From contig NZ_BDJB01000011.1 of assembly GCF_002117915.1 (NCBI RefSeq), positions 1 to 64,000 on the forward strand: DNA of 64,000 nucleotides, written 5' to 3'. Origin of the DNA: Sphingomonas sp. TZW2008. GTDB lineage: Bacteria > Pseudomonadota > Alphaproteobacteria > Sphingomonadales > Sphingomonadaceae. The notes beneath the pieces are model-generated. The model saw only the letters and a program-made list of their open reading frames with translations, was not told where the DNA came from and ran no database searches. The stretch's first letter is position 1, and each line of letters begins with the position of its first letter. Shown in pieces: positions 18,527 to 26,059 of this stretch. The position numbers were made by a program, and so were the translations under genes.

Positions 18527-18854
18527 AGCTGATACCTCACGGGCGAAGAGCCCAGGTTGTCATGCCACGAATTGCGCGTTGCTCTCGCATACAATCGTGC
18601 GATCCTGACCAGATATATATCACATCCGACGCGCTGGAAGAGGTGGCAAAACGGTTCAGAAGGACAGCGGCTTGCAAAACTTAGCGCAGAACAGATCAGC
18701 TACGGACCTGGCATTAGTCAGGAGTAGTCGGTCTGGCCGAATATCCGATGGTGCACTTTCCCAGGCAACGTGCTATCCAGTTTCTACCGCACTGCACGTC
18801 CGAGCATTGTGCGGCTGAGAGCCCGCTGCTCCCGCTCTGCCGGAGGCATATGCG
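18527..18854. other. Divergent intergenic region
   Basis: Lies between the lysine-rich peptide gene (minus) and the small gene at 18855 (plus). It should hold both promoters. A small hairpin (GGGCGAAGAGCCC near 18540) is the only structure noticed; no ORF with a ribosome binding site was seen. Confidence 0.4.
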
Positions 18855-19172
18855 ATGGATCTCAATTATCTGCTCGGCCGCGAACAGCACGCGCTATACA
18901 TGGCCGAGACGTCGCTTTCGACCAGCGCCCGCATGGCACATCGCGCATTCGCGAAAGCGTATGGTGAGCTAATCGCAGAGAGCGGCTTTCCCCACCACGC
19001 CAATAGCGCGCAGCAGCGTTGGCCTGCTTCCCAGTCGAGAGCGCAGGAGCGGGAGGCAAGTTTAGCCGGTTGGGAGCGCGAGAGCGGAAACCTCAGTCAA
19101 GAACATCGTCGCAAACCAATCCGTTTCCCGGCGCATTGCGCTGCCAATGACCACGGTACAGAACGAGCGTGA
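18855..19172 (+). CDS. Small helical protein of unknown function
   Basis: 105 residues. MDLNYLLGREQHALYMAET is followed by a helix with MAHRAFAKAYGELIAESGFP; this N-terminal half has the look of a conserved small sphingomonad family. The C-terminal 50 residues are basic and less regular. GGAGG lies ten bases before the ATG, supporting the start. Its stop (TGA 19170-19172) overlaps the GTG start of the RMF-like gene, so the two are probably translated together. Confidence 0.65.
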   Translation: MDLNYLLGREQHALYMAETSLSTSARMAHRAFAKAYGELIAESGFPHHANSAQQRWPASQSRAQEREASLAGWERESGNLSQEHRRKPIRFPAHCAANDHGTERA

Positions 19173-19396
19173 GCATTTTGCCCCCGATTGGTCGAGCGCA
19201 TCTTGACGGCGCGATAAAAGAAGGCCGTGCCGCTGCGTGCAACCCAACCGTTGGCGAGGAGACGTGCCCTTACTCGAGCCACGATCAACCGATGACACGG
19301 CATGCTTGGCTACGCGGCTTTCGAGAAGCGCGAGAAAGCGGTCCTGCCAAGCATGCGAATGCCCCTTTCGCCGGAACCATGGTTAAGCCGACTTAG
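19169..19396 (+). CDS. RMF-like (ribosome modulation factor family) small protein
   Basis: 75 residues from GTG at 19169 (four-base overlap with the gene before). The core, a G...G repeat then TCPYSS, then R..WLRGFREARES, matches the RMF layout in which CPY and W..GWREA are the conserved parts. In other bacteria RMF causes 100S ribosome dimers in stationary phase; the related CrpP proteins were reported in drug modification. Assignment is from pattern. A second RMF-like gene lies at 20739. Confidence 0.65.
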   Translation: MSILPPIGRAHLDGAIKEGRAAACNPTVGEETCPYSSHDQPMTRHAWLRGFREARESGPAKHANAPFAGTMVKPT

Positions 19397-19427
19397 GAGG
19401 CGCGCGTCCGTGGCCATCACAAAGGCG

Positions 19428-19712
19428 TTACCGGTATGAGCTCGAAGTTCGAACCTTATCCATCGCCAGGGCGGTCTCGAAGTGGCTCGGTTTGACGACG
19501 CGATAAGACGTGCTGCCGGGCCGCTCTTGAACTTCAACTTCAACGCTGACCGCAATGAACGCGGTTCCGTGAGCTCTAGTGTAGCTGCGCTCACGGGTAT
19601 GAATCACGTAAGCCCCAGCGGGCATAACGGTTGGATCGTCACCGATGGAGAACGGAAAGCCGAAGATCGCGGTCGATGTCGTGGTGCGCTCGCCACTCGA
19701 TTCCAGCTGCAC
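19428..19712 (-). CDS. Small protein of unknown function, second gene of a pair
   Basis: 94 residues from a GTG start that directly follows the stop of the gene at 19713 (TAG then GTG, no gap), so translation is probably coupled. The core DDPTVMPAGAYVIHTRERSY and FIAVSVEVEVQE is beta-rich. No signal or membrane segment. Not recognised. Confidence 0.55.
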   Translation of the reverse strand: MQLESSGERTTTSTAIFGFPFSIGDDPTVMPAGAYVIHTRERSYTRAHGTAFIAVSVEVEVQERPGSTSYRVVKPSHFETALAMDKVRTSSSYR

Positions 19713-19928
19713 CTATCGAGCCCGCTGGAAGGGGGTACGTACGACCGCCCCGGAGATGAGCCTGCGCCCGAATACCTTGCGCATTGTCTCCGCTACCTCA
19801 CTGCGCGTGAGCACCACCCGAACACCGCCGGCTGGCAGAAGCTCAAGCGCGCTGATCACCGCACCGTTCTTAAGGCACAGCTGAGACACTTCTGCTTCGG
19901 TAGCGTTGACGTTGATTGCACGGCTCAT
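19713..19928 (-). CDS. Small protein of unknown function, first gene of a pair
   Basis: 71 residues, MSRAINVNATEAEVSQLC, then ELLPAGGVRVVLTRSEVAE and a basic C-terminus. A good AAGGAG site lies before the ATG at 19928. The longer open frame to 20300 looks non-coding. The layout (beta strands around a GGVRVVL turn) gives no family. Its stop touches the GTG of the next gene. Confidence 0.6.
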   Translation of the reverse strand: MSRAINVNATEAEVSQLCLKNGAVISALELLPAGGVRVVLTRSEVAETMRKVFGRRLISGAVVRTPFQRAR

Positions 19929-20202
19929 GACGGCTCCTTGAAGAAAGCGGGAGCCCGTTGGTCTCTCAGCCGTGTCGGTGCTTAGGATCGCAACCCGGTA
20001 AATACGATATGGGCTCGATGATGGCCAATAGATAGCCTCAAAGTAAGACCTTTGTATCAGCCACAAAACCGCTGTGGCGGACGTTCGCGATTCTTGGACT
20101 CGTAAACTAGCCGCGCCCACACGACATCTCGGACATCGTACTGCCTGCCCGAAGCGAGGTACGACTGAGAGCCGAGTGCTCCCGCTTAGAGGAGCCCGCG
20201 CT

Positions 20203-20388
20203 ATGACCTTCCAATCCGAAGCTGAGTATTTTGCCAGCAGGGCAGAGGCTTGTCGGCGAGCCGCCGGTAAGTCGAAGAGTTTGGCCGATGCGTTAGCCAA
20301 TGCACACCTCGCTGAACGATACGATTCCTACTCGAAGGCCTCGCGCGATCGAGAGGATAATTCGCCACTAGCGCTGCCCGTTAAGTGA
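20203..20388 (+). CDS. Small helical protein of unknown function
   Basis: 61 residues: MTFQSEAEYFASRAEACRRA, then ALANAHLAERYDSYSKASRD. GAGGAG precedes the ATG. This one-hairpin layout of helices is common among short sphingomonad proteins, but I can give no function. Its stop overlaps the GTG of the next gene by four bases (GTGA). Confidence 0.65.
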   Translation: MTFQSEAEYFASRAEACRRAAGKSKSLADALANAHLAERYDSYSKASRDREDNSPLALPVK

Positions 20389-20558
20389 GTTTCGGTCAAC
20401 GCTGGACGCAAACAGCTGTCGATGATCTACGAGCCGCAGTGAACGACGGACTATCGATCGACGATATCGTCAGGCAGCTAGGCCGATCGCTCGAGGATAT
20501 CGAACAGATGATGGTGCGCTTGCGTCTCAGTCTCCGTCAATCAGACCTGCAAGGCTGA
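20385..20558 (+). CDS. Small HTH-like protein (57 aa)
   Basis: The frame starts at GTG 20385 inside the stop of the gene before. The product begins VSFGQRWTQTAVDDLRAAVN and continues DGLSIDDIVRQLGRSLEDIE, which looks like a Myb/SANT or sigma-region-4 type helix-turn-helix (W..E.D.L..L...G.S...IA..LGRS). It may bind DNA or RNA. Translational coupling to the 61-residue gene suggests a shared role. Confidence 0.6.
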   Translation: MSFGQRWTQTAVDDLRAAVNDGLSIDDIVRQLGRSLEDIEQMMVRLRLSLRQSDLQG

Positions 20559-20738
20559 TAGAGGTGAGCGCAGCCGAAAGGGCCTGCAACAATCAGCTTG
20601 ACGCCAGCGGGCTCGTATACGTTCACAGTATGAAATAGTTATCAGCGTTGTAGGCCCATTCACGGCAAAGCCGCCGGCGTCCCGAGCGGGGTTGTTGCGA
20701 GCCTCGGCTTACTGCTGCAGCTGACGAGGTTTGAGTAG

Positions 20739-20933
20739 ATGATGGTCGACCACTTCGATCTGACTACCGAGGAGCAAGCACGCGCTGCGGGGAAAGCAGC
20801 AGGAGCGCAGGCGGGCATGAACGCGATCGATTGTCCGATCTTTCATGATCGGCTTGATCTTCGAAGCGCGTGGATGGACGGCTTTTCTGAAGGGCGAGTT
20901 TCGCAATCAGGCAACTCCGTCAGTACAGACTGA
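20739..20933 (+). CDS. RMF-like small protein, second copy
   Basis: 64 residues. AGKAAGAQAGMNAIDCPIF, then RSAWMDGFSEGR, again follows the RMF order G...G, CP, W..G(F/W).E. It differs strongly from the copy at 19169, so it is not a recent duplicate. ATG ATG starts at 20739 with GAGG about eight bases upstream. Possible role in ribosome hibernation, by family only. Confidence 0.6.
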   Translation: MMVDHFDLTTEEQARAAGKAAGAQAGMNAIDCPIFHDRLDLRSAWMDGFSEGRVSQSGNSVSTD

Positions 20934-20958
20934 AGCGTTCTTAGGGCTGTCAGCCCTG

Positions 20959-21105
20959 TTAGGTGGATGGCCATATGCCGGCTCGAAGCTCGGCCGGAAC
21001 CGAGTAGTCGCGCTTTAGCAGACGAGCGACCATGTCTTCGTAAGCCTTGATCGGGCTCTCGCCCCACGCCTTCGGATCGATGATCGTGTAGTTCGCCCAC
21101 GGCGA
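20959..21105 (-). pseudogene. C-terminal fragment of a paralogue of the 14756-15316 gene
   Basis: On the minus strand this stretch reads WANYTIIDPKAWGESPIKAY, then EDMVARLLKRDY and ending with a TAA stop at 20959. The gene at 14756-15316 ends with WANYTIVDPKPWGNSPMNYY and so on to its stop. The two agree over about 45 residues; the zinc-ribbon N-terminus is missing here and no start codon or ribosome binding site is in place. It is a remnant left by duplication and loss. Confidence 0.75.
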
Positions 21106-21118
21106 TAACACGCGGCCT

Positions 21119-21349
21119 TCAGGCGCGGACCGTACGTCGTCTATGCAGCGTTCGCTTCTTCAGATGCGCAGATTCTAGCGCCCGCTGCTCGATGATCCGG
21201 ACGTGCTCTTCGCGTGTCACAATGTGCGCGAAATGCGCCCATTCGAAGTGCACTAGCTCTGCGTATATTCCTGCGGCTGTAGCAGGGCCACCAACAAAAA
21301 ACAGTTTCCGTTTTACGCTTCGAAACCGGGCTCGGACGCCCTCGATCAT
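21119..21349 (-). CDS. Small protein of unknown function (AHFAHIVTREEH family)
   Basis: 76 residues from ATG 21349, which overlaps the stop of the gene before (ATGA). The distinctive core is IYAELVHFEWAHFAHIVTRE, followed by EEHVRIIEQRALESA and a very basic tail. A decayed relative lies at 22487-22594 (GAHFAHIVAREEHTRLARLR). The histidines and glutamates could bind metal, but nothing proves it. Confidence 0.6.
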   Translation of the reverse strand: MIEGVRARFRSVKRKLFFVGGPATAAGIYAELVHFEWAHFAHIVTREEHVRIIEQRALESAHLKKRTLHRRRTVRA

Positions 21350-21567
21350 TTCGCCGGTTTGATCGCGCGGCGTTCTTCTCGTTCCCGCTCGTCCCATTCG
21401 CGTTCTACTCGCTGCCCGTTCGCTTCCGCCGCCTTGTCGGTCAGCCTGCCAGCGGTCTTCAGCGCTGCGTCCGGGGTGATAGTGACGGCAACGCCACCGG
21501 GTCCGTCGAGAAGGACCGATCCCTGCTCGGCATCCACCTTCGTGGCGTCATTGTAGATCTTACTCAT
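21346..21567 (-). CDS. Small hydrophilic protein, first gene of a pair
   Basis: 73 residues: MSKIYNDATKVDAEQGSVLL, then GGVAVTITPDAALKTAGRL and a charged helix (REWDEREREERRAIKPAK). GAAAGTGGAGT before the ATG gives a usable ribosome binding site. No motif is known to me. It overlaps the next gene by four bases, so both are one operon. Confidence 0.65.
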   Translation of the reverse strand: MSKIYNDATKVDAEQGSVLLDGPGGVAVTITPDAALKTAGRLTDKAAEANGQRVEREWDEREREERRAIKPAK

Positions 21568-21708
21568 AGGTCACTCCACTTCCGAAAGTAACAACGTTTC
21601 GGCCGGCACAACGATCAGATGAAATGCCACGATCTGGATTAGGCCGATCGTCTCGTGCCTCATCGATCACGTGCGCGTTCAATGGGAGAAACATAGAGGG
21701 AGACTGAC

Positions 21709-21825
21709 GTGGAACTGCAATCGGCATTGGTACGCCTGCGCGAATTTAGCCTGTCATGGAACGATGAAGACGTGGTCGACGAGAACACTCCGTTGACGGG
21801 GGCCGATCTCAAGCTGATTGCGTAG
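21709..21825 (+). CDS. Very small acidic protein (38 aa)
   Basis: GTG start with AGAGGGAG just upstream. The product VELQSALVRLREFSLSWNDE continues with DVVDENTPLTGADLKLIA. It is too short for family assignment; the ribosome binding site and even codon use favour a real gene. No partner is evident. Confidence 0.45.
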   Translation: MELQSALVRLREFSLSWNDEDVVDENTPLTGADLKLIA

Positions 21826-21866
21826 CTACTTGGGTCAGAAGCGGCTTCCGCTGCCGGCGGCTCCGA

Positions 21867-22488
21867 CTAGCCGTCCACTCGCATCAGCTGCGCCGGGTAT
21901 GACGCCACCAGCTGCATCGCCTCCTCAATCGATGCGCGCAGCCACGTCTCCTCGTCTTCATCGTGCAGCAGCACCGGCATCGCTTTCGGATGGATCGGCG
22001 CTACCAGCAAGTTTGGCTCGGTCGTTCGGAACGCGAACACGGCGCGGCCCTCAGCCGGGCGCCAGATCCCGGCAAAGCTGACGATCGGCCGGCTGGGCAC
22101 GGCGAACCAATGGAGCGGCTTTTGCCCAACAGGGCCGGGGCCGTATTCACGGAAGGCGGTGAAAGGCATCAGGCCGCGGCGCTCCGGCTCGGCGAGCGCG
22201 TACTTGCAGAACGGCGACGTGAAGTTGTGGACGTTCGTCACCTTCTTGTCGAGCAGCACCGGCTTGCCGGTCGCCTTGTCGATCCGCTTGCCCGGCACCT
22301 TGTGTGGAAAGCCTCAGCTCATCGTTTCGAGCATGCGTACGCCCTCCGCCTCGCGCACCACATACGCCGGCTTGTCGGGGAACAGCTCTGGCAGCGGGAT
22401 CGTCAGATCGTTCAGCGTATGATGAGACTATGCCGTAGCGTGCGGCAAGCTCGGCTTCCTTGGCCGTCATGCGGTAGCGGTTGCAGAT
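21867..22488 (-). pseudogene. SRAP-domain (YedK/HMCES-type) gene, inactivated
   Basis: SRAP proteins form a covalent bond through Cys2 with abasic sites in single-stranded DNA. Here the N-terminus CNRYRMTAKEAELAARYGI is present, but the start codon is ATC (22486-22488) instead of ATG. A frameshift near 22430 moves the reading to LTIPLPELFPDKPAYVVRE, and a TGA at 22314-22316 replaces the expected tryptophan codon before GFPHKVPGKR. The remainder is open to 21867 with the family residues (PFTAFREYGPGPVG, APIHPKAMPVLL). Three independent lesions make it a pseudogene. Confidence 0.85.
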
Positions 22489-22594
22489 AGCGGCTCTCCG
22501 ATATGCAACGGAGCCTCGCCAACCGGGTATGCTCCTCGCGAGCAACGATATGCGCGAAGTGCGCGCCATCGAAATAGATCAGCTCGGGGTACAA
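22487..22594 (-). pseudogene. Fragment related to the gene at 21119-21349
   Basis: Minus-strand reading YPELIYFDGAHFAHIVAREE, then HTRLARLRCISES, matches the core of the 21119-21349 product (IYAELVHFEWAHFAHIVTRE). The frame then runs into the SRAP pseudogene in a different phase and ends at 22412. No start codon with a ribosome binding site is seen. It is a decayed or partial paralogue placed immediately before the SRAP remnant. Confidence 0.6.
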
Positions 22595-22785
22595 GGGAAA
22601 CCGCCAGATAACGTAATATGTCAGCTACGTACGGCATCCCCGCACGGATGCATCAGAGAGGGAAAAAATGCTCGGATGGTGCGCGGTCCCTGCTCGACGC
22701 AAGGCTGTGGGATCGACCGCTCTTCCACTTCTAAGGTGAGCGCTGCCTGTCGCTCTTGCCCTTATCCGACGAAAGGAAGAGGAAC

Positions 22786-23004
22786 ATGTTTCACTCAGAT
22801 TGGAATTGCAGGATGGGCAGTAGCTCGACGGTCGAACGCGCGTTCGAGCTTGCACGCGATGGTTCCTGCACCACCGTCAGAGACGTGCGGGACCGGCTAA
22901 AAAGCGAGCGCTATGACGGTGTAGATGCGCACATCTCAGGTGCATTGAGCCGGCAACTGAAAGCCGAGATCGTCAAAAGTCAGGCGAAAGAAACAGGCAC
23001 CTGA
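22786..23004 (+). CDS. Small protein of unknown function
   Basis: 72 residues. GGAAGAGG six bases before the ATG at 22786 favours this start over 22756 or 22813. The core STVERAFELARDGSCTTVRD, then RLKSERYDGVDAHISG and QLKAEIVK, is a helical type familiar in sphingomonads (STIERAF.lA..G.c.t..dir..L..E.yd.v..hl.G..l...L). Function unknown; an ArfA- or HTH-like regulator is conceivable. Confidence 0.65.
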   Translation: MFHSDWNCRMGSSSTVERAFELARDGSCTTVRDVRDRLKSERYDGVDAHISGALSRQLKAEIVKSQAKETGT

Positions 23005-23264
23005 TCAACGGCTCTTGCATGATCGCTATCGCATATTGCGCGAGCTCGGCTGACACTCACCTTTCTGGGTTTCGCATTCATTCCGGTTCTCCCGGACGCT
23101 TTGCCTCACGCTAGATCAGTAAGGTGGGGCGCCCATTTGATCAGCGTTGTGGCGGCTGCCCGCCGGTGCCGCGCTGTTCCGGACGATCCTGGTTACAGCC
23201 GGACAGATAACGGGTTTTAGCTCGACCGCGCTCTAAGCACGTTTCCGTCCGTAAAGTCTCGGGA
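23005..23264. other. Intergenic region between convergent genes
   Basis: About 260 bases with no gene, strong hairpin or RNA recognised. A minus-strand frame (23141-23323) overlaps the DUF6894 gene and has no protein character. Confidence 0.4.
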
Positions 23265-23537
23265 TCAGACAACGTCATCATTAGCCGCTTGGCTTTTCCC
23301 ACTAGGATGCGCTTCCGTGGCAACGAAGGTCAGTTGGAAAAGCGTCAGATTATCCTCGCCCGTCACGCGAATGGCCCACTTACCCGAACCCCAGAGCGTC
23401 TCCGGATTGTCGGCGAGCAAACCTACCGCGAGTCTCACGGCTTCGCGCTTTGCTGTTTCAAGGTCCCATAGTTCAGTGCCCTGAAGGTCAGGCGAATCTT
23501 GACCGTCGTGAACATGGAAAAAATAGCGCCTCATCAT
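23265..23537 (-). CDS. DUF6894-type small protein
   Basis: 90 residues. MMRRYFFHVHDGQDSPDLQG, TELWDLETAKREAVRLA and the late strand LFQLTFVATEA are the pattern of the DUF6894 family, widespread in Rhizobiales and Sphingomonadales. The family has no known function. The first or second ATG may start. It stands alone and is not visibly regulated. Confidence 0.85.
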   Translation of the reverse strand: MMRRYFFHVHDGQDSPDLQGTELWDLETAKREAVRLAVGLLADNPETLWGSGKWAIRVTGEDNLTLFQLTFVATEAHPSGKSQAANDDVV

Positions 23538-23796
23538 ATGCTCCAGCCGTCAGGCAAGAGCGCTAGGTCTGCCAGTCGCAAGCGCCCATTCATTCAGCTC
23601 GCGATAGTTGATGATTAGCATATTGGTTCGATCAAACGCATTGATTCTCTCCAATCTATGTCTGCTAACCTTGCCAAACCCGGCCATTCACGAGCGGACG
23701 GTGGTATCCGAAAGCGGACTGTCAGCAACGGATACAATCTTGCGTCGATCATGCCACGCAGGCCAAATGGGTAAAAGAACATAGGGGAGGGTGGCA

Positions 23797-24942
23797 ATGA
23801 CGATTCAGCAGGCACTTGATGCGGCCGTCGCGTCCGGCAAGATCGCGGGCGCCGTAGCGATGGTCGGCAACCGGGCCGGAACGCTCGATGTGGCGGCAAG
23901 CGGTCTGCGCGATCCGGCAAGCGGCGCTGCGATGACCACCGACGCGATCTTTCAGCTGGCTTCTATGACCAAGGCGATCGTCTCCGTCGCCGCGATGCAA
24001 TTGGTTGAAGGTGGTGCGCTGTCGCTCGATGCGCCGATCGGAACGCTCCTGCCGGCGCTTGCCGACGCTCAGGTCATTGATGGGTTCGGCGATGACGGCG
24101 TCGTGCGTCTGCGGCCTGCAAAAGCGCCGATCACGTTGCGGCATCTGCTGACCCATACGTCAGGCCTCGGCTACGCCTTCATGAACGCCGACATGGCGCG
24201 CGCGCAGGGGCCGGTCGCGCCGGGTTCGTTGGCGAGCCTGCAACCGCCTTTGCTGTTCGATCCCGGAGAGCGGTGGGAATACGGCATCAGCACCGATTGG
24301 GTCGGCCTCGCGGTCGAGGCCGCGACGGGGCGACGGCTGGGCGAGGTGCTGGCGGAGGAGATCTTCGTGCCGCTCGGCATGACCGACACGGGCTTTATAA
24401 TGGATGCGGCGCAGGCAGCGCGCCGGGTCGCGCTGCTCGCCCGCGCTCCCGATGGTAGCCTGTCGCCATTCCCGATCGAGATCGGCGGTGGTGAGGCGGC
24501 TGAGTATCAATCGGGCGGTGGCGGGCTGCTCGGCACCGCGGCGGATTATCTGCGCTTCGCCCGCATGCTGCTCAACGCCGGGGAGCTCAATGGCGCGCAG
24601 ATCCTGAAGCCCGAGACGGTCGCCGAGATGATGCGCGATCAGATCGCGCCGCTTCGCGCGGGCGCGCTGCGCAGCATCATGCCGCAATTCGCGCTCGACT
24701 ATGATGCCTATCCCGACATGCACAGCGGCTTTGGCTTAGGGTTCCTGCTCAACCCTGAGCCTGGACCGGACGGCCGCGGCGCGGGAAGCCTGATGTGGGA
24801 TGGCGTTGCCAACACCTATTTCTGGATCGATCCCGCGCGCGATCGCGCCGGGATCGTGATGATGCAATTTGCGCCCTTCGCCGATCCCGCGGCGCTGGCG
24901 CTGGTGAGCGCGGTTGAGCGGGCGGTCTACCAAGCAGCTTAG
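23797..24942 (+). CDS. Serine hydrolase of the beta-lactamase/EstB type
   Basis: 381 residues. The catalytic SxxK is SMTK in FQLASMTKAIV; the second motif is YGIS (Y is the presumed base; the usual YxN asparagine is not there); near the end WDGVANTYFW replaces the KTG/HxG element. This fits class C-like esterases or peptidases rather than a resistance beta-lactamase. There is no signal peptide, so the enzyme is cytoplasmic. GGGAGG stands six bases before the ATG at 23797. A terminator-like hairpin lies behind it at 25088. Confidence 0.88.
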   Translation: MTIQQALDAAVASGKIAGAVAMVGNRAGTLDVAASGLRDPASGAAMTTDAIFQLASMTKAIVSVAAMQLVEGGALSLDAPIGTLLPALADAQVIDGFGDDGVVRLRPAKAPITLRHLLTHTSGLGYAFMNADMARAQGPVAPGSLASLQPPLLFDPGERWEYGISTDWVGLAVEAATGRRLGEVLAEEIFVPLGMTDTGFIMDAAQAARRVALLARAPDGSLSPFPIEIGGGEAAEYQSGGGGLLGTAADYLRFARMLLNAGELNGAQILKPETVAEMMRDQIAPLRAGALRSIMPQFALDYDAYPDMHSGFGLGFLLNPEPGPDGRGAGSLMWDGVANTYFWIDPARDRAGIVMMQFAPFADPAALALVSAVERAVYQAA

Positions 24943-25087
24943 CGGCGGGCAGACGTCAAAAGTGCGTTCGGCATCGTTTCGAAGCGCACGTCCCCGGCGC
25001 CGCAATCGTCGATGAACGAACTCGACTTCAGGCCCGGGTAGAGCAACACCGTCGTTCGACTCGGGGAGCAGGTCTCGCCTCCCGAGG

Positions 25088-25118
25088 AGCCCCGATCGAT
25101 CTGATCTGCGGGGCTTTG
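25088..25118 (+). terminator. Terminator-like hairpin before the DUF3489 gene
   Basis: AGCCCCG (25088-25094) pairs with CGGGGCT (25109-25115) and is followed by TTGCT. It would end transcription from the serine hydrolase side and insulate the recombinase cassette. The T tract is short. Confidence 0.5.
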
Positions 25119-25125
25119 CTCAGTG

Positions 25126-25147
25126 GGAGCGGCGATGGTGCCGCTCC
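25126..25147 (+). other. Leader hairpin of the DUF3489 gene
   Basis: GGAGCGGC (25126-25133) pairs perfectly with GCCGCTCC (25140-25147), loop GATGGT. It ends six bases before the ribosome binding site GGGAGG (25153-25158), so it could influence translation of the cassette. Confidence 0.5.
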
Positions 25148-25163
25148 TAACTGGGAGGCGCTT

Positions 25164-25655
25164 ATGTCCACCGTCACAAAGACGCAGTCGCTGCTGCTCC
25201 ATCATGCAGCGCGCCGCGAAAACGGCAGCTTGTTCCCGCTACCTGAAGATCTGACCCACCCGCCAACAATCCGCCGATCTGTGGCTGCGATGGTTGGACG
25301 CGGTTGGCTCAAGGCGCGGCCGACCGCTGATCAAAGCGCGGTCGCGCATAGCGAGAATAACGAGCGCTATGGTGTCTTCATCACGCCAGAAGGATGCGCC
25401 GCGATCAACGTGAAGGCGCATGAGGTGGAGGTCGAGCATAGCTTGCGTGCAGCGCAGCCGACGACGAAAGCGGCGCAGGTTATCGCGCTGCTGCTGCGCG
25501 AGGAAGGCGCGACACTCACCGACTTGGCGCAAGCTACAGGTTGGTTGCCGCACACAACGCGCGCTGCCCTCACGAGCTTGCGCAAGAAAGGCCATCATCT
25601 CGCCAAGGCAAAGCAATCGGGCGGTCCCACCTTCTACCGGATCATCGCGCAATGA
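25164..25655 (+). CDS. DUF3489 domain protein (winged HTH-like)
   Basis: 163 residues from the ATG at 25164 with GGGAGG upstream. The C-terminal part KAAQVIALLLREEGATLTDL, then TGWLPHTTRAALTSL..KG is the DUF3489 helix-turn-helix. The N-terminal half looks like a second winged helix (TKTQSLLLHHAARRE, PEGCAAINV). It is the first gene of a tight trio with DUF2924 and a serine recombinase. The trio is common in alphaproteobacterial genomes and mobile regions; a regulatory or directionality role for this protein is inference. Confidence 0.85.
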   Translation: MSTVTKTQSLLLHHAARRENGSLFPLPEDLTHPPTIRRSVAAMVGRGWLKARPTADQSAVAHSENNERYGVFITPEGCAAINVKAHEVEVEHSLRAAQPTTKAAQVIALLLREEGATLTDLAQATGWLPHTTRAALTSLRKKGHHLAKAKQSGGPTFYRIIAQ

Positions 25656-26059
25656 CGCCGCTCGAGCTGGAGCTTGCAGCGCTCGAGGCAATAAACGGGC
25701 TGGCGCTGCATGCCCGCTGGATCGAGGTGACCGGCAGTATCGTCCCGCGCATCAGCCCCAAGCTGCTGCGCCTGGCGCTTGCCTGGGAGATCCAGGCCAA
25801 AGCAGCAGGTGTTGCGAGCGACAACACGGGGCGCATGCTTGATCAGATCGCGTGCGCGAGCGGGCGATCGGGAGCGCCGGGGGTGCGTCGGCTCACGCGA
25901 ACATGGCGTGGGCGTACGCATATCGTCACCATCGGTGAGGATCAGGTCGTGCAGTGGAATGGCCGATCCTGGCGGTCGCTGAGCGAGGTTGCGCGGGAGA
26001 TCACCGGCACGCGCTGGTCGGGGCCGGCGTTCTTCGGCCTCAAGAAGGTGGCGGCATGA
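25652..26059 (+). CDS. DUF2924 domain protein
   Basis: 135 residues; its ATG overlaps the stop of the DUF3489 gene (ATGA). The signature parts are LRLALAWEIQAKAAG, RRLTRTWRGRTHIVTI and the ending SEVAREITGTRWSGPAFFGL, all typical of DUF2924. The family has no proven biochemical role; it is nearly always found with the recombinase that follows, which suggests a partner in recombination or its control. Confidence 0.9.
   Translation: MTPLELELAALEAINGLALHARWIEVTGSIVPRISPKLLRLALAWEIQAKAAGVASDNTGRMLDQIACASGRSGAPGVRRLTRTWRGRTHIVTIGEDQVVQWNGRSWRSLSEVAREITGTRWSGPAFFGLKKVAA

Noticed and set aside
23797..24942. Antibiotic-resistance beta-lactamase
   Set aside because: SxxK is present but the YxN asparagine and KTG motif are missing and there is no signal peptide, so an esterase or peptidase is far more likely.
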